DNA of 64,000 nt from Diacronema lutheri (GCA_019448385.1 JAGTXO010000009.1:992001-1056000), one strand, 5' to 3'; shown: positions 1 to 11,970, counted from the stretch's first letter. Notes: generated by a model from the sequence alone, not told the origin. Numbers and translations are program-made.

Positions 1-1392
1 TGCGATTTGACACCAAACTCGTCACTCTGCCACCGCGCCGCGCCGCTGCCGCCGTCCACGTCGTCGGCGCCGTCGCGCGCCGCCGCGAGCGCCGCGCGCG
101 CGCGCGAGACCATCGCCGCCGCCGGCGACGTGGACGGCGGCCGCGGCCGCGGCGCGCGCGCGTCCGACTCGACCGCGTCGAGCGGCGAGGACACTGAGAG
201 CGAGAGCGGCCGAGGCACGCTCGTGCTTGCGTCCGAAGTGCGCGCCGCAGCGGTCGCGGCCGCGCGGCCGCGCGCGCGCTTCGACTTTGCGGACATGGCT
301 GCGTGTGCCGTCACCTCGCGGTGCGGTGGCGGCGTGGCGTCGGCGGGCGGGGCCTTGGCGTCAGCGCCGGCGCCGGCGGCGTGCGCGGCACGCGAGGCAC
401 GCGCCACGCCGACGCCGCCGCGCGCGCGCACGCCGCCAACGCCGCCGTCGCCCGCCGCCGCCGCCGCCGCCGCCGACGCGCTGCTCGCCGCCGCCGACGC
501 GGGTGCCGCGGCCGACGCGGCCGCGCCGTTGCTGCGCGGCGGCGCCGGTGGAGACGGCGCGCGGCCCGCTGCGGCACCCACGCCCGCCGCTCCCGGCGCG
601 GTGCGCGAGCGCGCTCGGCCGCGCGCGCCGCCGGCCGAGCCGGCGGCGGTCGGCGACGGCGCCGACGCGGCGCGGCTGCGCGCAGTGGCGCTGGGCATCG
701 CCGCACAGCTCGAGGCCGACGCGCTCGCGCGCGAGGCCGCCGAGCTCGCGGCGGAGCGCGAGAGACGCGTGCGGCGGTCGGTCGACGTTCTTGCGCTGCG
801 CGGCGCAGAGATGGCCGCGGTCCGACTGCAGCGCACGTGGCGCGCGAACGCGGCATCGCTGCGCGCGCAAACGGACGGACACCGCACGGACGCGATGGCG
901 CTCCGCCGGCTGCTCGTGCTCTTCGCGCGGTGCGACGCGGACGGGTCGGGTGCCATGGACAGCGTCGAGTTTGGCAACCTGCTCGCCGAGGTGGGCGAGG
1001 CGTACGAGCTGCAGCCCATCCAGGAGCGCAGGCTGCTGAGGCGAATGGACCGTGGGCGCGACGGCCGAGTCTCGCGCGACGAGCTGTGCGCGTGGTTTGT
1101 CGCGCGCCTCGCGGAGGAGCGCGCGCGCGAGGAGCGTGCCAAGCGGCGCGGGCGGCGCCCGCCGCAGTGGGCGTGCAAGGGCCTCGCGTGGGCGCTGATG
1201 CTGAGCATTTTTGTGTCGCTCGCGCTGCTTGCTATCGTCTACGGCCGCACGTTTGGCGAGCAGACCACGTACAACCTCGTCAGCGTGTGGGGCTTTGCTG
1301 CGCTCACAACGTTTGTCGTGCTGGAGCCGCTCACGATTGCACTCGTCGCGACGACGCCCTACTGCCTCGAGGCGTTGCTGCGCAACGTCTAG
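1..1392 (+). CDS. Polycystin-like EF-hand membrane protein, 3' part
   Basis: The frame is open from the left edge to a TAG at 1390-1392 and has no ATG near the edge, so this is the 3' part of a longer gene. The first ~270 codons are Ala/Arg/Pro-rich low complexity. Then come an IQ-like stretch (AAVRLQRTW, about 820-845), an EF-hand loop of good quality (DADGSGAMDSVE, about 934-969) and a weaker second loop (DRGRDGRVSRDE, about 1047-1082). Two hydrophobic segments lie at about 1180-1250 and 1285-1360. The spacing around YGRTFGEQTTYN and LEPLTIAL resembles the membrane segments of polycystin-1/PKD-REJ proteins (family knowledge). A calcium-responsive membrane protein, possibly ciliary, is inferred. 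The polycystin link rests on about 60 residues; it could be another multi-pass protein. Confidence 0.6.
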   Translation, partial: CDLTPNSSLCHRAAPLPPSTSSAPSRAAASAARARETIAAAGDVDGGRGRGARASDSTASSGEDTESESGRGTLVLASEVRAAAVAAARPRARFDFADMAACAVTSRCGGGVASAGGALASAPAPAACAAREARATPTPPRARTPPTPPSPAAAAAAADALLAAADAGAAADAAAPLLRGGAGGDGARPAAAPTPAAPGAVRERARPRAPPAEPAAVGDGADAARLRAVALGIAAQLEADALAREAAELAAERERRVRRSVDVLALRGAEMAAVRLQRTWRANAASLRAQTDGHRTDAMALRRLLVLFARCDADGSGAMDSVEFGNLLAEVGEAYELQPIQERRLLRRMDRGRDGRVSRDELCAWFVARLAEERAREERAKRRGRRPPQWACKGLAWALMLSIFVSLALLAIVYGRTFGEQTTYNLVSVWGFAALTTFVVLEPLTIALVATTPYCLEALLRNV

Positions 1393-1748
1393 GCGCTCGC
1401 CGGCAGCGCGCTCGCGCTCGGCCGCGCGCTCGGCGTGCTTGGCTCGGTGTGCAGCTGCGGCTGACGGGCGTGCAGGGGCTTAGAGCCGCTTGCGAGGCAG
1501 GGAGAACATGAAGGCTCTTCCATGCAGCTGTGCGCAGCTAAAATGAGAAAAAAAATTCAAATTTGTCGGCTGGAAGAGAGCGGGCAGGTAGGCGGACATG
1601 TCTGCAACTCCCCCAGCCGACAAGCGTGCGCGTGCCTTCCTGCGCTCACTGCCCAACACGCACATGCTGCGCCCACCACGCACATGCTGCGCCCACCACG
1701 CACATACTGCGCCCACTCTTTGATTGCGCCTTGGTCGCCGTCGCGACA
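1393..1748. other. Intergenic region between two gene 3' ends
   Basis: No gene is supported here. The polycystin-like gene ends at 1392 (+) and the sterol-sensing-domain gene ends at 1749 (-), so both transcripts must terminate in this interval. It holds a small tandem repeat (listed separately) and an A-rich patch near 1541-1560. I see no RNA gene. Confidence 0.6.
1656..1717. repeat. Short tandem repeat, 20-bp unit, about 3 copies
   Basis: The unit ACGCACATGCTGCGCCCACC recurs three times in a row; the last copy has one change (ATAC for ATGC). It sits between two convergent gene ends. Confidence 0.85.
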
Positions 1749-4627
1749 TTAAACGGATTCGGGGACGGGCCGTCCGAGACCGCTCGGCTTTGCGCTCGCC
1801 TCTCCGCCGGCGTGCGCGCGCTTGGCGCAGCACCACGGCGGCAGTACCGTCACGTACGCGAGGAGAATTGGCAGCAGCACGATCCCGTGCAGCAGCCCGA
1901 GCAGCACGGTGAAGCTGATCATGGCGAAGAAGGTGCGGAACACGACCGACGACGCGAACGCAATCACGAGCACGCCGAGCACAGTCGTCACGCCGCCCTT
2001 GATCACCGACGCGCCCATCGTGACGAGCGCGTACGCGGCGGAGTCTTTGGCGTGCACAATCTGCCCGGGGGCGGCGTCCGCGAGCGCGCCGTTGTGCGCG
2101 TCGTTGAACGTGTGCGCGATGTGCACGCAATAGTCGACGGAGAGGCCTACGGCCATCACGAGATTGACGTAGGTGATGGAGTTGAGCTTGAGGCCGACGG
2201 CCCAGATGGCGCCGACTAAGTCGACGTCGATGAGCGCGACACAGACCGTGATCCAAAAGGCGATGGGCAGCGGGTTGAAGATGAGCATGATGCCAAAGAT
2301 GGCGACAAGCGCATAGACGAGATTTGTCCACGTGAGATAGACTGCAGCCTCGTCGCTCTCGGCCGTCAAGAAGCCCTCCTCGAAGACAAAGGCCGAGTCG
2401 AAGCCCTCGGCGCGCAGCTCGCGCTCGATCTGCGCGCGCAACGCGAGCTGCTCGATCTGCGCGCCCGAGCCCGACGGGTAGATGACAAAGTAGCGTACGT
2501 CACTCGGGTGCTTGCAGCTCGACTCTCGGTCGCACACCACGTCGTCCTGAAAGACCGTGTTGCCAATCTCGCCGAGGAAGTCGTGCAGGCCGTCGAGGAA
2601 GTGGCCCTCCTCGGACGAGTGGCCCTTCATCGCGCGCCAAAACTCGTACCGCGTCAGCCAGTCGGGCGCGACGTGCGTGACGAACGGCAGGTCGACAATC
2701 GAGCGGCGCGCGCGCCGGTACGCGTCGCGCGTCGCCTCGCGCTCAAAGTTCTCGCCGCGCATCACGACCTGCGCGAACGCCGTTTGCCCGCCAAAGAAGC
2801 GCTTGTGGAACGTGAGCGCGTCGCGCAGGTATGAAACGTCGGGCAGCACGTCCTCGATCGGCAGGCCGAGCTCGACGCGCGAAAACACGCTGGCGGAGAG
2901 CGCGGCAACCGTCACGAACGCGAGCACGATCAGCGCCGCGACGGGCAGCGAGAGGATGGTTGGCGCGTAGTAGGTGCGGATCAGGCGCTGTGTGCGGTTG
3001 GGGTCCTTGACGTCCTCGGGCTTGTTCGAGCGCGAGCGACGTGGCGGCGGTGCGGCCGCGACGCGCACGTCGGCCGCCGGCAGTGCCACGACTGGCGGCG
3101 CGGCGTCCGTCGTGTGCGCGCCGGGCGCGCGCAGGCACGGCGCGAAGGAGATGCGGCCCGCTTGCAGGCGCTGCTCGTCGAGCACGAGGAGCGCGAGGAA
3201 GAAGGTGTTGGCGACGGCGAACGCGAGTGCAAAGGAGATCGCGGCGAACGATGCGAACATGGCGACGGCGGGCATCACGGTTGAGACGGACGTCGCGAAC
3301 GCGGTGACGGTCGTGAGGGCCGTGACGAGCACGGCGGGGCCTGCGCGCGAGACGGCCTTGCCCACCCGCTCCTCGAGCGGGTCGGTCGGCGGCTCGGCGT
3401 TGAGGTTGTCGACAAAGATGATCACCGAGTCCACTTGCACGCCGAGCAGGATGAGCGGCAGCAGCGCGGCGATCACCGGGAAGCGGACGCCCGCGAGCGC
3501 CGAGATGCCAAAGCCGGCGCCGACCGCGAGCAGCACGTTGGCGATCGCCATCACGCCGAGCAGCACACGCGAGCGGTGGAGCGACGTTGGCGGGCCGAGC
3601 GTAAGGGAGACGAAGAGGGTGATGATGAACATGCCAAGGGCAAAGAGCGGGATGTCGCCGGAGACAAGCCGGCCGACCTCGTCGTCAAACGAGCGGTTCG
3701 AGAAGCGGAAGACCTCCACGACGTCGCGGTCGACGACGCCAGCAACGCCGTCGTTCCACGCCTGCGCGCACAAGTCACGCGGGCGGGCGGCCAGCGCGCG
3801 GCGCGTCGCCAGTGAGCGCGTGCAGCACGCGCGTGCGGCAGCGCGCCTGCGCGCCGATGCGCCCACGCACCGGCTGAATGTCGTACGACGCGCCCGTCTC
3901 CGAGCGGAGCGGGAACACGAGCGCGACGGCCTCGGCGCTGACGACCTTCTTCGAGCCGTCGTCGCGCTCCTCGAACACGACGTTCGCGGCAAACGACTCG
4001 ACGTTGGTGAACTGGTGCAGCGCCGTCAGCTTGTCGAGGATCGGCGTCTTGGAGCCGATGAGCGTGTTCTCCTCGTAGTTCCAGAGCGACAGGAGCGACG
4101 GCGTGTGGCACTGCTTGTCCGAGTCGTAGTCCGGGTCGTCAAACTCGGCGAGGCGCTTGCACGCGTCGGTGAACTTGACTGTCTCGCCGCGCACCTCGGT
4201 CTGCAGATTGACGGTGAAGCGGTGCGCGCGCATCAGCTGCGTGATGCCGTCAAAGTCGAAGATGTTGCCAGACTTGGCGCGCGCGTAGAAGACGAGGTTG
4301 TGGCCTTGGATGCCGAAGCGATCTTCGACGTACTTCCAATCGCGGTACGCCTTCGAGTCCGTCGGCACCCACAAGTAGTAAGAACTGCGTGTGGGGAGGC
4401 AGCGGTCAGCCAGCGTGCGCACGCGCGTGAGGCGTGCGTGCAATCGCGCGGTGCGGCGCGGCGCGCGCGCACCGATTCTCCGGGCGGAGGCGGAGGCAGC
4501 CGGCGAAGAGGGTAATGAAGAAGAAGAGGCTTGTGACGAGCACCTTGCGCGGGTTGCGCGCGACGAAGCGGCCCCACGAGTCGAAGCCGCGCGCGAGCTC
4601 GTGATGCACGCGCTCCTGGACGGGCAT
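1749..4627 (-). CDS. Patched/NPC1-family sterol-sensing-domain protein
   Basis: Three exons: 4627-4473, 4384-3829 and 3761-1749. Both introns are GT-AG (88 and 67 bp) with matching phases (2 and 0), giving 907 residues. The start is MPVQERVHHELARGF, followed at once by a first membrane segment (VLVTSLFFFITLFAGCLRL). The first junction rebuilds ENRSYYLWVPTDSKAY, the conserved ENR...LWVP entry of Patched-type ectodomains. A second helix bundle begins at TLGPPTSLHRSRVLLGVM. The last bundle carries GLSVDYCVHIAHTFNDAH (about 2100-2155), the GxxxD proton-relay motif of RND/Patched transporters. Expected role: proton- or sodium-driven lipid or sterol movement in a cell membrane. Protist homologues are often called patched domain-containing. 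The family is sure; the substrate is not. Confidence 0.92.
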
Positions 4628-4903
4628 TTCGATGACCGGCGATTCAACAGCCTGGTAGTCGCCGAGAGGGAGAGTCCACAGACACCGTTTCAGTCAACGG
4701 AACGACCCTAGTCGCCGAGCGTGATTTCCGGACTCTTCCAGTTTTCCTTTTCTACGTCGGCTGCTCACATGCCCGTCTGCCCGTCTGTGTCTCATGCCGC
4801 GCCGCCCCCTTCACGTGCGGCCGGTCTGCGCGCGCGCGCGCCATGCCAGGCGCGGGCGAAGCGCCAGCGCCGCGTGGACGTCCGGCGCCGCGCCGCGCTC
4901 CAT
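4628..4903 (-). promoter_or_regulatory. Upstream region of the sterol-sensing-domain gene
   Basis: 276 bp separate this gene's ATG from the stop of the EF-G gene upstream on the same strand. It must hold the terminator of EF-G and the promoter of the sterol-sensing-domain gene. No clear TATA box is visible; it is less GC-rich near 4735-4760. Confidence 0.4.
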
Positions 4904-7900
4904 CTACTCGTCGTCGTCGGCCGCGTTGAACTTTGCGGCGAGCTCCTTCTCGATCGCCGAGGGCACCTGCTCGTACGTCTCAATCTCCATCGAGTAGGAC
5001 GCGCGCCCCTTGGTGAGGGAGCGGAGCGACGAGACGTACTGGAACATCTCGGAGAGCGGCACGCGCGCGCGGACGAGCTTGATGCTGCCCTTCTTGTCGA
5101 GCAGCTCCTGCACCATACCGCGCCGGCTGTTGATATCGCCGATCACGTCGCCCATGCTCTCCTCGGGCGTCGTCACCTCCACCTTCATCACGGGCTCCAT
5201 AAGGCGCGCCTGCGCGGCGCGGAGGCCCTTGCGCGCGGCCGCGCGGCCGGCGATCTCGAAGGCGAGGACGGACGAGTCGACGTCGTGGTAGCCGCCGTCG
5301 AGCAGCGTCGCCTTGAGGCCGATCACGGGGAAGCCCGCGACGACGCCCGTGCCCATCACCGACTCGAGCCCCTGCGCGCGGAGAGGGCGGGGAGAAGAGA
5401 GGGGAGGGGAGGGGGGGGGGGGGGTTAGGGGAGGGGAAAAGGGGGTGGTCACGAGGGCTGCACGCACGGCGGTAACGCGTAACGGTGGCGCGCGCGCGCT
5501 CTGGACGCGAGCGCAGCTCACCTTGGCCACGCCGGGGATGTACTCCTTGGGCACGGTGCCGCCCTTGATGTCCGAGACGAACTCGAAGCCGTCCGCGCCA
5601 GAGTCGAGCGGCTCGAAGCGCACCTTGATCTTGGCGTACTGACCCGAGCCGCCCGACTGCTTCTTGTGCGTGTGCTCAATCTCCGTCGACTTGGTGATGC
5701 ACTCGCGGTAGGCAACCTGCGGCGCGCCCACATTAGCCTCGACCTACGCGCGCGCGGCGGACGCGGCCGAGGGCGAGACACGCGTGGTGATGAGTGCACG
5801 CATGGACGCGCGCGGTGCGGTGCGGTGCGTGCGGCACGTGACGCGATGGCACGCCGGTCGGCGAGCACGGCGTATGCGTGCGCGGCGCGGCGCGGCATGT
5901 GCGTGCGCGGCGCATCGTTCGGGCGCGGGCGCGGGCGCGGGCGCGGCGTTACCTTGTACTCGCGCTTCATCCGGTCGACGATGATCTCGAGGTGCAGCTC
6001 GCCCATGCCCGAGATGACGGTCTGGCCCGAGTCCTCGTCGCGCTTGAATCGGAAGGAGGGGTCCTCCTGCGCGAGGCGGACGAGCGCGTCGGTCATCTTC
6101 TCCATGTCGCCCTTGGTCTTGGGCTCGACAGCGACGGAGATGACGGGCTCGGGGAAGTCCATCTTCTCGAGGATCACGGGAGCGGCCGGGTCGCACAGCG
6201 TCTCGCCTGGCAGGAAAAGGGGTTGTGCGGGTGGGGATGGGGGCGGCATCGGGGAGGGGAGGGCGGTGCGTGTGAGGGGAGGGAGACTCACGAGGCGCGG
6301 GTCGACGCGCGCGCGCAGGGAGCGCAGGCAGCGCGTCCGGACTGCGCAGCGCGTCCGGACTGCGCAGGCAGCGCGTCCGGACTGCGCAGGCAGCGCGTCC
6401 GGACTGCGCAGCGCGTCCGGACTCTAGGCCGCCGGATGGGCAAGGGGTTCGCGCGAGGCGCCGCACCGGTCGTCGTGTCCTTGCAGCCGACAAGCGCGAT
6501 AATGTCGCCGGCGAAGGCGACATCGACGTCCGTGCGATCGTTCGCGTTCATCTCGAGCATGCGACCAATGCCTGTCATGGCCAAGGAGGCAACGGGAGAA
6601 CCAGGGTGCGGGCGGCGAGCGGCGAGCGGAGACGTGAGCGAGCGGAGACGTGAGCGAGTGCAATGGGCGCGAGGCGCGCCAGAGCTGACGCTGGCGCCTC
6701 TCAATGTGCGCATTTCCAAAGATGGGCGCGGAGACACGAGCGCTCATGGGCGCGGAGACACAAGCGAGTGCGGTGGGCGCGGGTTGCGTGCGCGCGCGCG
6801 CGCGAGCGTGTGCGCGACTTACGCTCTTTCTTGCCCTTGACCGAGTTGAGCACGGACGAGCCCTTCTGCAGCACGCCCGAATAAATGCGCGCGAACGTGA
6901 GCGTGCCGACAAACGGGTCGGCCATGATTTTAAATGCGAGCGCGGAGAAGGGCTCCGTGTCGGACGACTTTCGCTCCATCTTCTTCTCGGAATCGTCCGG
7001 GTCGACGCCCTGGATGTTCGCGACGTCCGTCGGCGCGGGCATGTAGTCGACGACCGCGTCGAGCAGCGGCTGCACGCCCTTGTTTTTAAACGCGGTGCCA
7101 AGCAGCACCGGCACGAACGCGCCCTCGAGCGTGCCCTTCCGGATGAGCCGCTTGAGCGTCGCCTCGTCCGGCTCCTCGCCCTCGAGGTAGGCCATCATCA
7201 CCTCCTCGTCCATCTCCACCGCCGTCTCGACAAGCGCCGATCGGTACCTGCGCGCGCGTGCGGAAAGGAAGGGAAGGGGAGGGAAGGGGAGGGGGGGGGG
7301 GCAGTGAGGCGGGGAGACTTGCATGGAGGGCATCGGGCGGCAAGGCGCGGCGCGGCATGGCGTGGCGCGTGGCGTGGCGCGTGAAGCGCGGCGCGCGCAC
7401 TCGTCCGCCTTGGCTTTGAGGTCTGCGGGGATCTCGCCGTAGTTGAAGGTGGCGCCCAGGTCCTCCGTCTCCCAGATGATGGACTGCATGCGCACAAGGT
7501 CGATCACGCCCGCGAAGTCCGACTCGACGCCGATGGGCAGCTGCAGCACCGCCACCTTGGCGCCGAGGTTGGCCTGCGGGGGCAGAAGAGGAAAGGCGGA
7601 AAGGCGGAAAGGCGGAAAGGCGGAAAGAAAAATCGAAAAAGGAAAATTGGTGCGGGGGCGAAGAGGCGCGCGCGGTGAGCAGACGCGTGCGCGTGCACGC
7701 GGCGCGTGCGTGTGAATGCGGCGAGGCAGGGCCGAGGCGAACGCGCGACCAGCGCTGATCGCTGAGAAGAGCACAGCCGCTTGCGTGAGGCACGTGGCCA
7801 CGTGCGCCCGCCTCCGCTCGCCTAAAGAAGGCGCGCGTGCGCGCCATCGCACTTGCACGATGGCGGCGGGCGTCGCGCAGCCCACGCCGGCCATCCCACG

Positions 7901-8913
7901 CAGAGCGCGGGAGCCGAGGCCACCGCGCCGCCGCACGGCCACGCCCGCCATCCGACCGACGCCGCGCAGTCGGCGCCGTGACCACGGTCGCACGTCCGCC
8001 CCGCCCCTTTCCCGGAAATTGCGCGGTTTCCACGTCCAGCGGGCAGGCGCGATGCCGCGCGCGCTTGCCCGCCCGTAGAAGAGGCTGCCCGACTCGCTGA
8101 ACGCTGCGCACAACACCAAACCAGCCCTAGCCCGACGCCGCGTGCGCCAGCGCACGAGCGCCGGTCCCCTCCGCTGGACCCCCCCCCCCCCCCCCCAGCC
8201 GCACACCCATCCCCAGCCGGGCCGCTCGCGGCGGGCGGCTCGTGGGGAAACCCATCCGCAGCCCATCGCACGCCGCCGCACGCCGCCCGCTGCACCACGC
8301 CGCGCCGCGCCACGCCGCGCACCTTGATCATGTCGACGCAGTTGTAAAAGTCCGCGCCGGTCCGGTCCATCTTGTTGACAAAGCACATGCGCGGCACGCC
8401 GTACTTGTCAGCCTGGCGCCAGACGGTCTCGGACTGGGGCTCGACGCCCGAGACGCCGTCAAAGACCGCGACCGCGCCGTCGAGCACGCGCAGCGAGCGC
8501 TCGACCTCGAGCGTGAAGTCGACGTGGCCGGGCGTGTCGATGATGTTGATCCGGTGGTCCTTCCAGTAGCACGTCGTCGCGGCCGACGTGATGGTGATGC
8601 CGCGCTCCTGCTCCTGCACCATCCAGTCCATCGTCGCGCCGCCGTCGTGCACCTCGCCAATCTTGCGCGTTTTGCCCGTGTAGTACAGGATGCGCTCGGT
8701 CGTCGTCGTCTTGCCCGCGTCAATGTGCGCCATGATGCCAATGTTGCGGTAGTCGCACAACGCGATGGTGCGGCCGGCGGTGGTGGTCATGACGGGCGAG
8801 GCGGCGCGCGGCGAGGCGACGCGTCGGCTGCTGCCCACGCGCGACGCCGGCGCCTGCAGCCCGAGGGCCGCCGCGAGGAGGAGCGTGAAGGCCATCCCTG
8901 CAGGCCACGCCAC
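4904..8913 (-). CDS. Translation elongation factor G, organellar (plastid leader)
   Basis: Seven exons: 8913-8323, 7573-7401, 7247-6823, 6571-6467, 6206-5953, 5743-5522 and 5371-4904. All introns are GT-AG and every phase agrees, giving 745 codons before the stop. GTPase motifs are intact: [20 protein letters not shown] (G1), [10 protein letters not shown] (switch region), DTPGHVDF (G3), [10 protein letters not shown] (G4). Junctions rebuild EF-G signatures such as [28 protein letters not shown] and [18 protein letters not shown]. The N-terminus has a hydrophobic stretch ([16 protein letters not shown], second Met at 8895) followed by an Arg/Ser-rich region: a signal peptide plus transit peptide, as in complex plastids. 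EF-G moves tRNA and mRNA on 70S-type ribosomes. Plastid location is inferred from the leader; a mitochondrial form is the alternative. Confidence 0.95.
6331..6424. repeat. Intronic tandem repeat in the EF-G gene
   Basis: About five copies of a unit built on GCGCGTCCGGACTGCGCA, 18 or 22 bp long depending on an extra GGCA, fill part of the fourth intron. The core TCCGGA is palindromic. Confidence 0.85.
7595..7630. repeat. Short purine-rich tandem repeat in EF-G intron 1
   Basis: Four to five copies of an 8-bp unit GGCGGAAA lie just upstream (in gene sense) of the intron-1 acceptor. On the transcribed strand this is the pyrimidine-rich TTTCCGCC, and it may serve as an extended polypyrimidine tract. 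Intron 1 (7574-8322, 749 bp) also contains a C-run at about 8180-8197. Confidence 0.7.
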
Positions 8914-9031
8914 GGCCTTGATGACGACGTGCGTGAACCTCCCGAGGGCAAAAGCTTCGGGCCACTTCGCAATCGCGTTTCAAAGTGGGGCCTTGAGAGA
9001 ATCCCCATCGTGGCCGCCCGTCCTCGCGCGA
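8914..9031. promoter_or_regulatory. Divergent promoter shared by EF-G and ClpX
   Basis: Only 118 bp separate the EF-G start (8913, -) from the ClpX start (9032, +), so both must be driven from here. No TATA box is visible. Both products act in organelles, which makes shared control plausible (inference). Confidence 0.6.
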
Positions 9032-10745
9032 ATGATCCCTCGCGCGCTCGCGCGCACCGGCGCCGCGCGGCGGCCAGCGTGCACGGCGGGCTCGGCGCGG
9101 CGCGGGTACAATCCGCTACACCTCGCCAAGCTCAAGCCGCACGAGACGCGCGCCGCTGCGCGCGCGCCGCCGCCGCGCGCCGCGCCGCCGCCGGGTGCGC
9201 CCGCGCCGCGCGCGGGCGACGCGAGCGCGCCGCGCGCGCCGACCAGCACGTCGCCCGTCGCTGGCAACGCGAGCGGCGGCAACATTGGCGACGCGTCGCA
9301 CGCTTTGCCCTTTATGCCCGGCGAGGCCCTCACCCTTGCCGACCTCATCCGGCTGCAGCAGGCGGGTGTCGGGCCGGCGTTGCCACGCGCCTTCTTCGAG
9401 CACGCGTCCGCCGTCCGCACGTGAGGCGCCGGCGCGCCGCGCCGCGCGCGCGCCGACGTGCGTCCGAGCGTGGCCACCCGCCATGCCGCGCGCTCATCGA
9501 CGGGCCGACGCGCGCTGGCGGGAGGCGTCGCGCTGCGCCTCTGCCCGCGGCTGCCGGGCGAGCGCGCGCGCGCACGCTCGCGTGCCTTGTGACCACACGC
9601 ACGATCGTTGGCGCCGTCTCGTCCGGCCGCCGCAGGTACGACGGCAGCGCCGCCAAGGTCCGCGCAGCGACCGAGCGGCTGCCGCCATTGCCCGGACCGC
9701 AGGCGCGCGCCGCCGAGCAGGCGGGCGCGGAGGGCGGCGACGGCGACGGTGGCCGAGTGGCGACCAGCGGCGCGCGCTCGGCACCCGCCGTCTCCGCCGC
9801 CGACGTGATGGCCGCGCTCGCCGGCGCGCGCGCGGCGGGGCCGCGCGCCGCGCACGGAGCACCTGCAGCTCAGCGCGAGCGCGGGCCGCCGCCCGTCTCC
9901 GCAGCCCTCGCGCGAGTCGCGTCATTCGACCTCCGCCCGAAAGAGCTTGTCGCGCTGCTCGACCGTTACGTGCGTGCGCATGCGCGTTGCGCCGCCGCTG
10001 ACCGCCGGCTGCGCGCGGCCAACGGGGCGCCGGCTATGCGGCGCGCGCGCGCGCGCACGCCCTCGCGCGCCCATCGCCCCCCGAGCCACGGCGCACCGCC
10101 CACCTGCGTGGCGCGTAGGTCGTGCGCCAGTCGGAGGCGAAGAAGGTGCTCGCCGTCGCGATCTGCGACCACTACAACCACGCGCGCGCGTGCTTGCACT
10201 CGCAGCGCGCCGCCGCCGCGTCCGCCGCCGCGTCCGCCGCCGCGTCCGCCGCCGCCGCCGGCGCTGGCGCGCACGCCGCGAGCGGCAAGGCGGGCCCTAA
10301 GCGAGGCCATGCGCACGAGGAGGAGCATTCCAAGCCAAACGTCCTCATCCTCGGCTCGACTGGTGTGGGCAAGACATATTTGATGCGTACACTCGCAAGG
10401 CTTATTGGTGCGCGCGGCGGTGGCGCTCGCCGCCGCCACCGCCGCCGCCGCCAACCCGCCCCCACCCCCCCGGGTCTCACCACCGCCGCGCGCGCGCGCT
10501 CGCGCGCGCCCGCGCCCGTGCGCTCGACCCGCGCGCGCACCGCCCACCGCAGGCGTGCCGTTCGTGCGAGCTGACGCGACCAAGTTCACGGCCACTGGCT
10601 ACGTGGGTCGCGACCCGGAGGACCTGGTGCGTGACTTGCTCACTGCGGCGGGCGGTGACCTGATGCTTGCACAGCATGGGATCATTTATGTGGACGAGAT
10701 TGACAAAGTCTGCGTGCCCTCGCGGCGGGTTGGCGACGGTGGGTC

Positions 10746-10785
<40 letters not shown>

Positions 10786-11919
10786 AACATCCACACGCGC
10801 GACGTGCAGAACAACTTTTTAAAGTTGCTCGAGGATGGGGATGTGCCGATTGAGAGCGGATCGCACTCGCAGCAGGCGGGCGGTGGAGGCGGTGGTGGCG
10901 GTCGGCGCCGGCAGGGCGCTGGGCATGGCGGCGCCTCGTCCTCGCAGCAGCAGCAGCAGGTGCCGCCGAGCACCATCAGCACCAAGCATGTGCTCTTCAT
11001 CTTCTCGGGCGCGTTCTCGCACGACCCCGTGCTCGCGAGCGCGCCGCCGCGCAGCGCCGCGGACGGCGCGGCGTCGGTGGCGTGGGCGCGCGTTGAGACG
11101 TCGGCGCTCGTCGACGCGGGCCTCGAGCCCGAGCTCGTCGGCAGGCTGCCCGTGCGCGTGCGCTGCGAGTCGCTTGACGAGGTGCGGCGCGCGCGCGGCG
11201 CGGCACGATGGCGGCACGATGGCGGCACGACGTGCGCGGAGGCTGGCGCGGAGGGGGCCGCGCGAAGGGGGGCGCGACCCGCCACCCGCGCTCGTGCGCG
11301 CGCCCACACGCACCCCCTGCGCGCGCACGTGCGCGCTCGGTAGGGTGCGCTCTTTGACATTCTGACGACGTCGCGCGGTTCGGCGCTTCGGCAAATGACG
11401 CGGGAGATGATGGGGTATGGCGTTGAGCTCTCGCTCACGGACGGCGCGCTGCGCGAGGTGGCGCGGCGCGGCGCGGCGGAGGGGACGGGCGCGCGCGGTC
11501 TCGTGACCGTGCTGGAGGGCATCCTGCGGCCGTTCAAGTTTGAGCTGCCGAGCACGGACGTGCGCGAGCTGATCGTTGACGAGGCGGTCGTCGCTGCGCC
11601 CGAGGCCGCACTCGCCGCGCTCCTCGCCGACTTTGAGCCGCGTAGGCCGGCGCTCGTCGCGTCGCAGGTCGAGCGCTTCGCGGAGCGCGCGGCGCGCGAT
11701 GCGGGCTTTGCGCGCGTCGAGCTCGCGCCGTGCGCGCGCGACGAGCTGGTCGGGCGCGCGCTCGCCGAGGGGCGGTGCGCGCGCGAGCTGTGCGTCACCC
11801 GCCTCGAGCCCGCCGTCGAGGCGGCAGCAGCGGCGCTCTCCGCGGCCGCAGGCGACGGCGACGCCGCGCGCGACCTGCGCGTCACGGCGGCTATGCTCGC
11901 CGCGCCCGACGGCTCGTAG
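9032..11919 (+). CDS. clpX: ClpX-type AAA+ unfoldase, probably mitochondrial
   Basis: Five exons: 9032-9420, 9636-9969, 10119-10407, 10553-11181 and 11344-11919. All introns are GT-AG and the phases agree, giving 738 residues. The leader MIPRALARTGAARRPACT is Arg-rich without acids, as in a mitochondrial presequence. Signatures: LDRYVVRQSEAKKVLAVAI, matching the ClpX entry (LDxYVxGQxxAKKVLAVA); Walker A GSTGVGKTYLMRTLA; ADATKFTATGYVGRD; Walker B IIYVDEIDKV; and GLEPELVGRLPV. ClpX unfolds substrates and feeds them to ClpP in the mitochondrial matrix. Oddities: no Cys4 zinc domain is visible at the N-terminus, and Gly- and Gln-rich inserts follow Walker B. A tail of about 100 residues after the sensor-2 region is Ala/Arg-rich. 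Confidence 0.93.
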
Positions 11920-11970
11920 GGACGGGGGGCCGTCCCTACGACTTTGCTTGACGGTTGAACAGCAGACCTG

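Noticed and set aside
7-300. Gene start at the left edge
   Set aside because: There is no ATG in frame near the edge and the frame is open to base 1, so the gene more likely continues outside the window.
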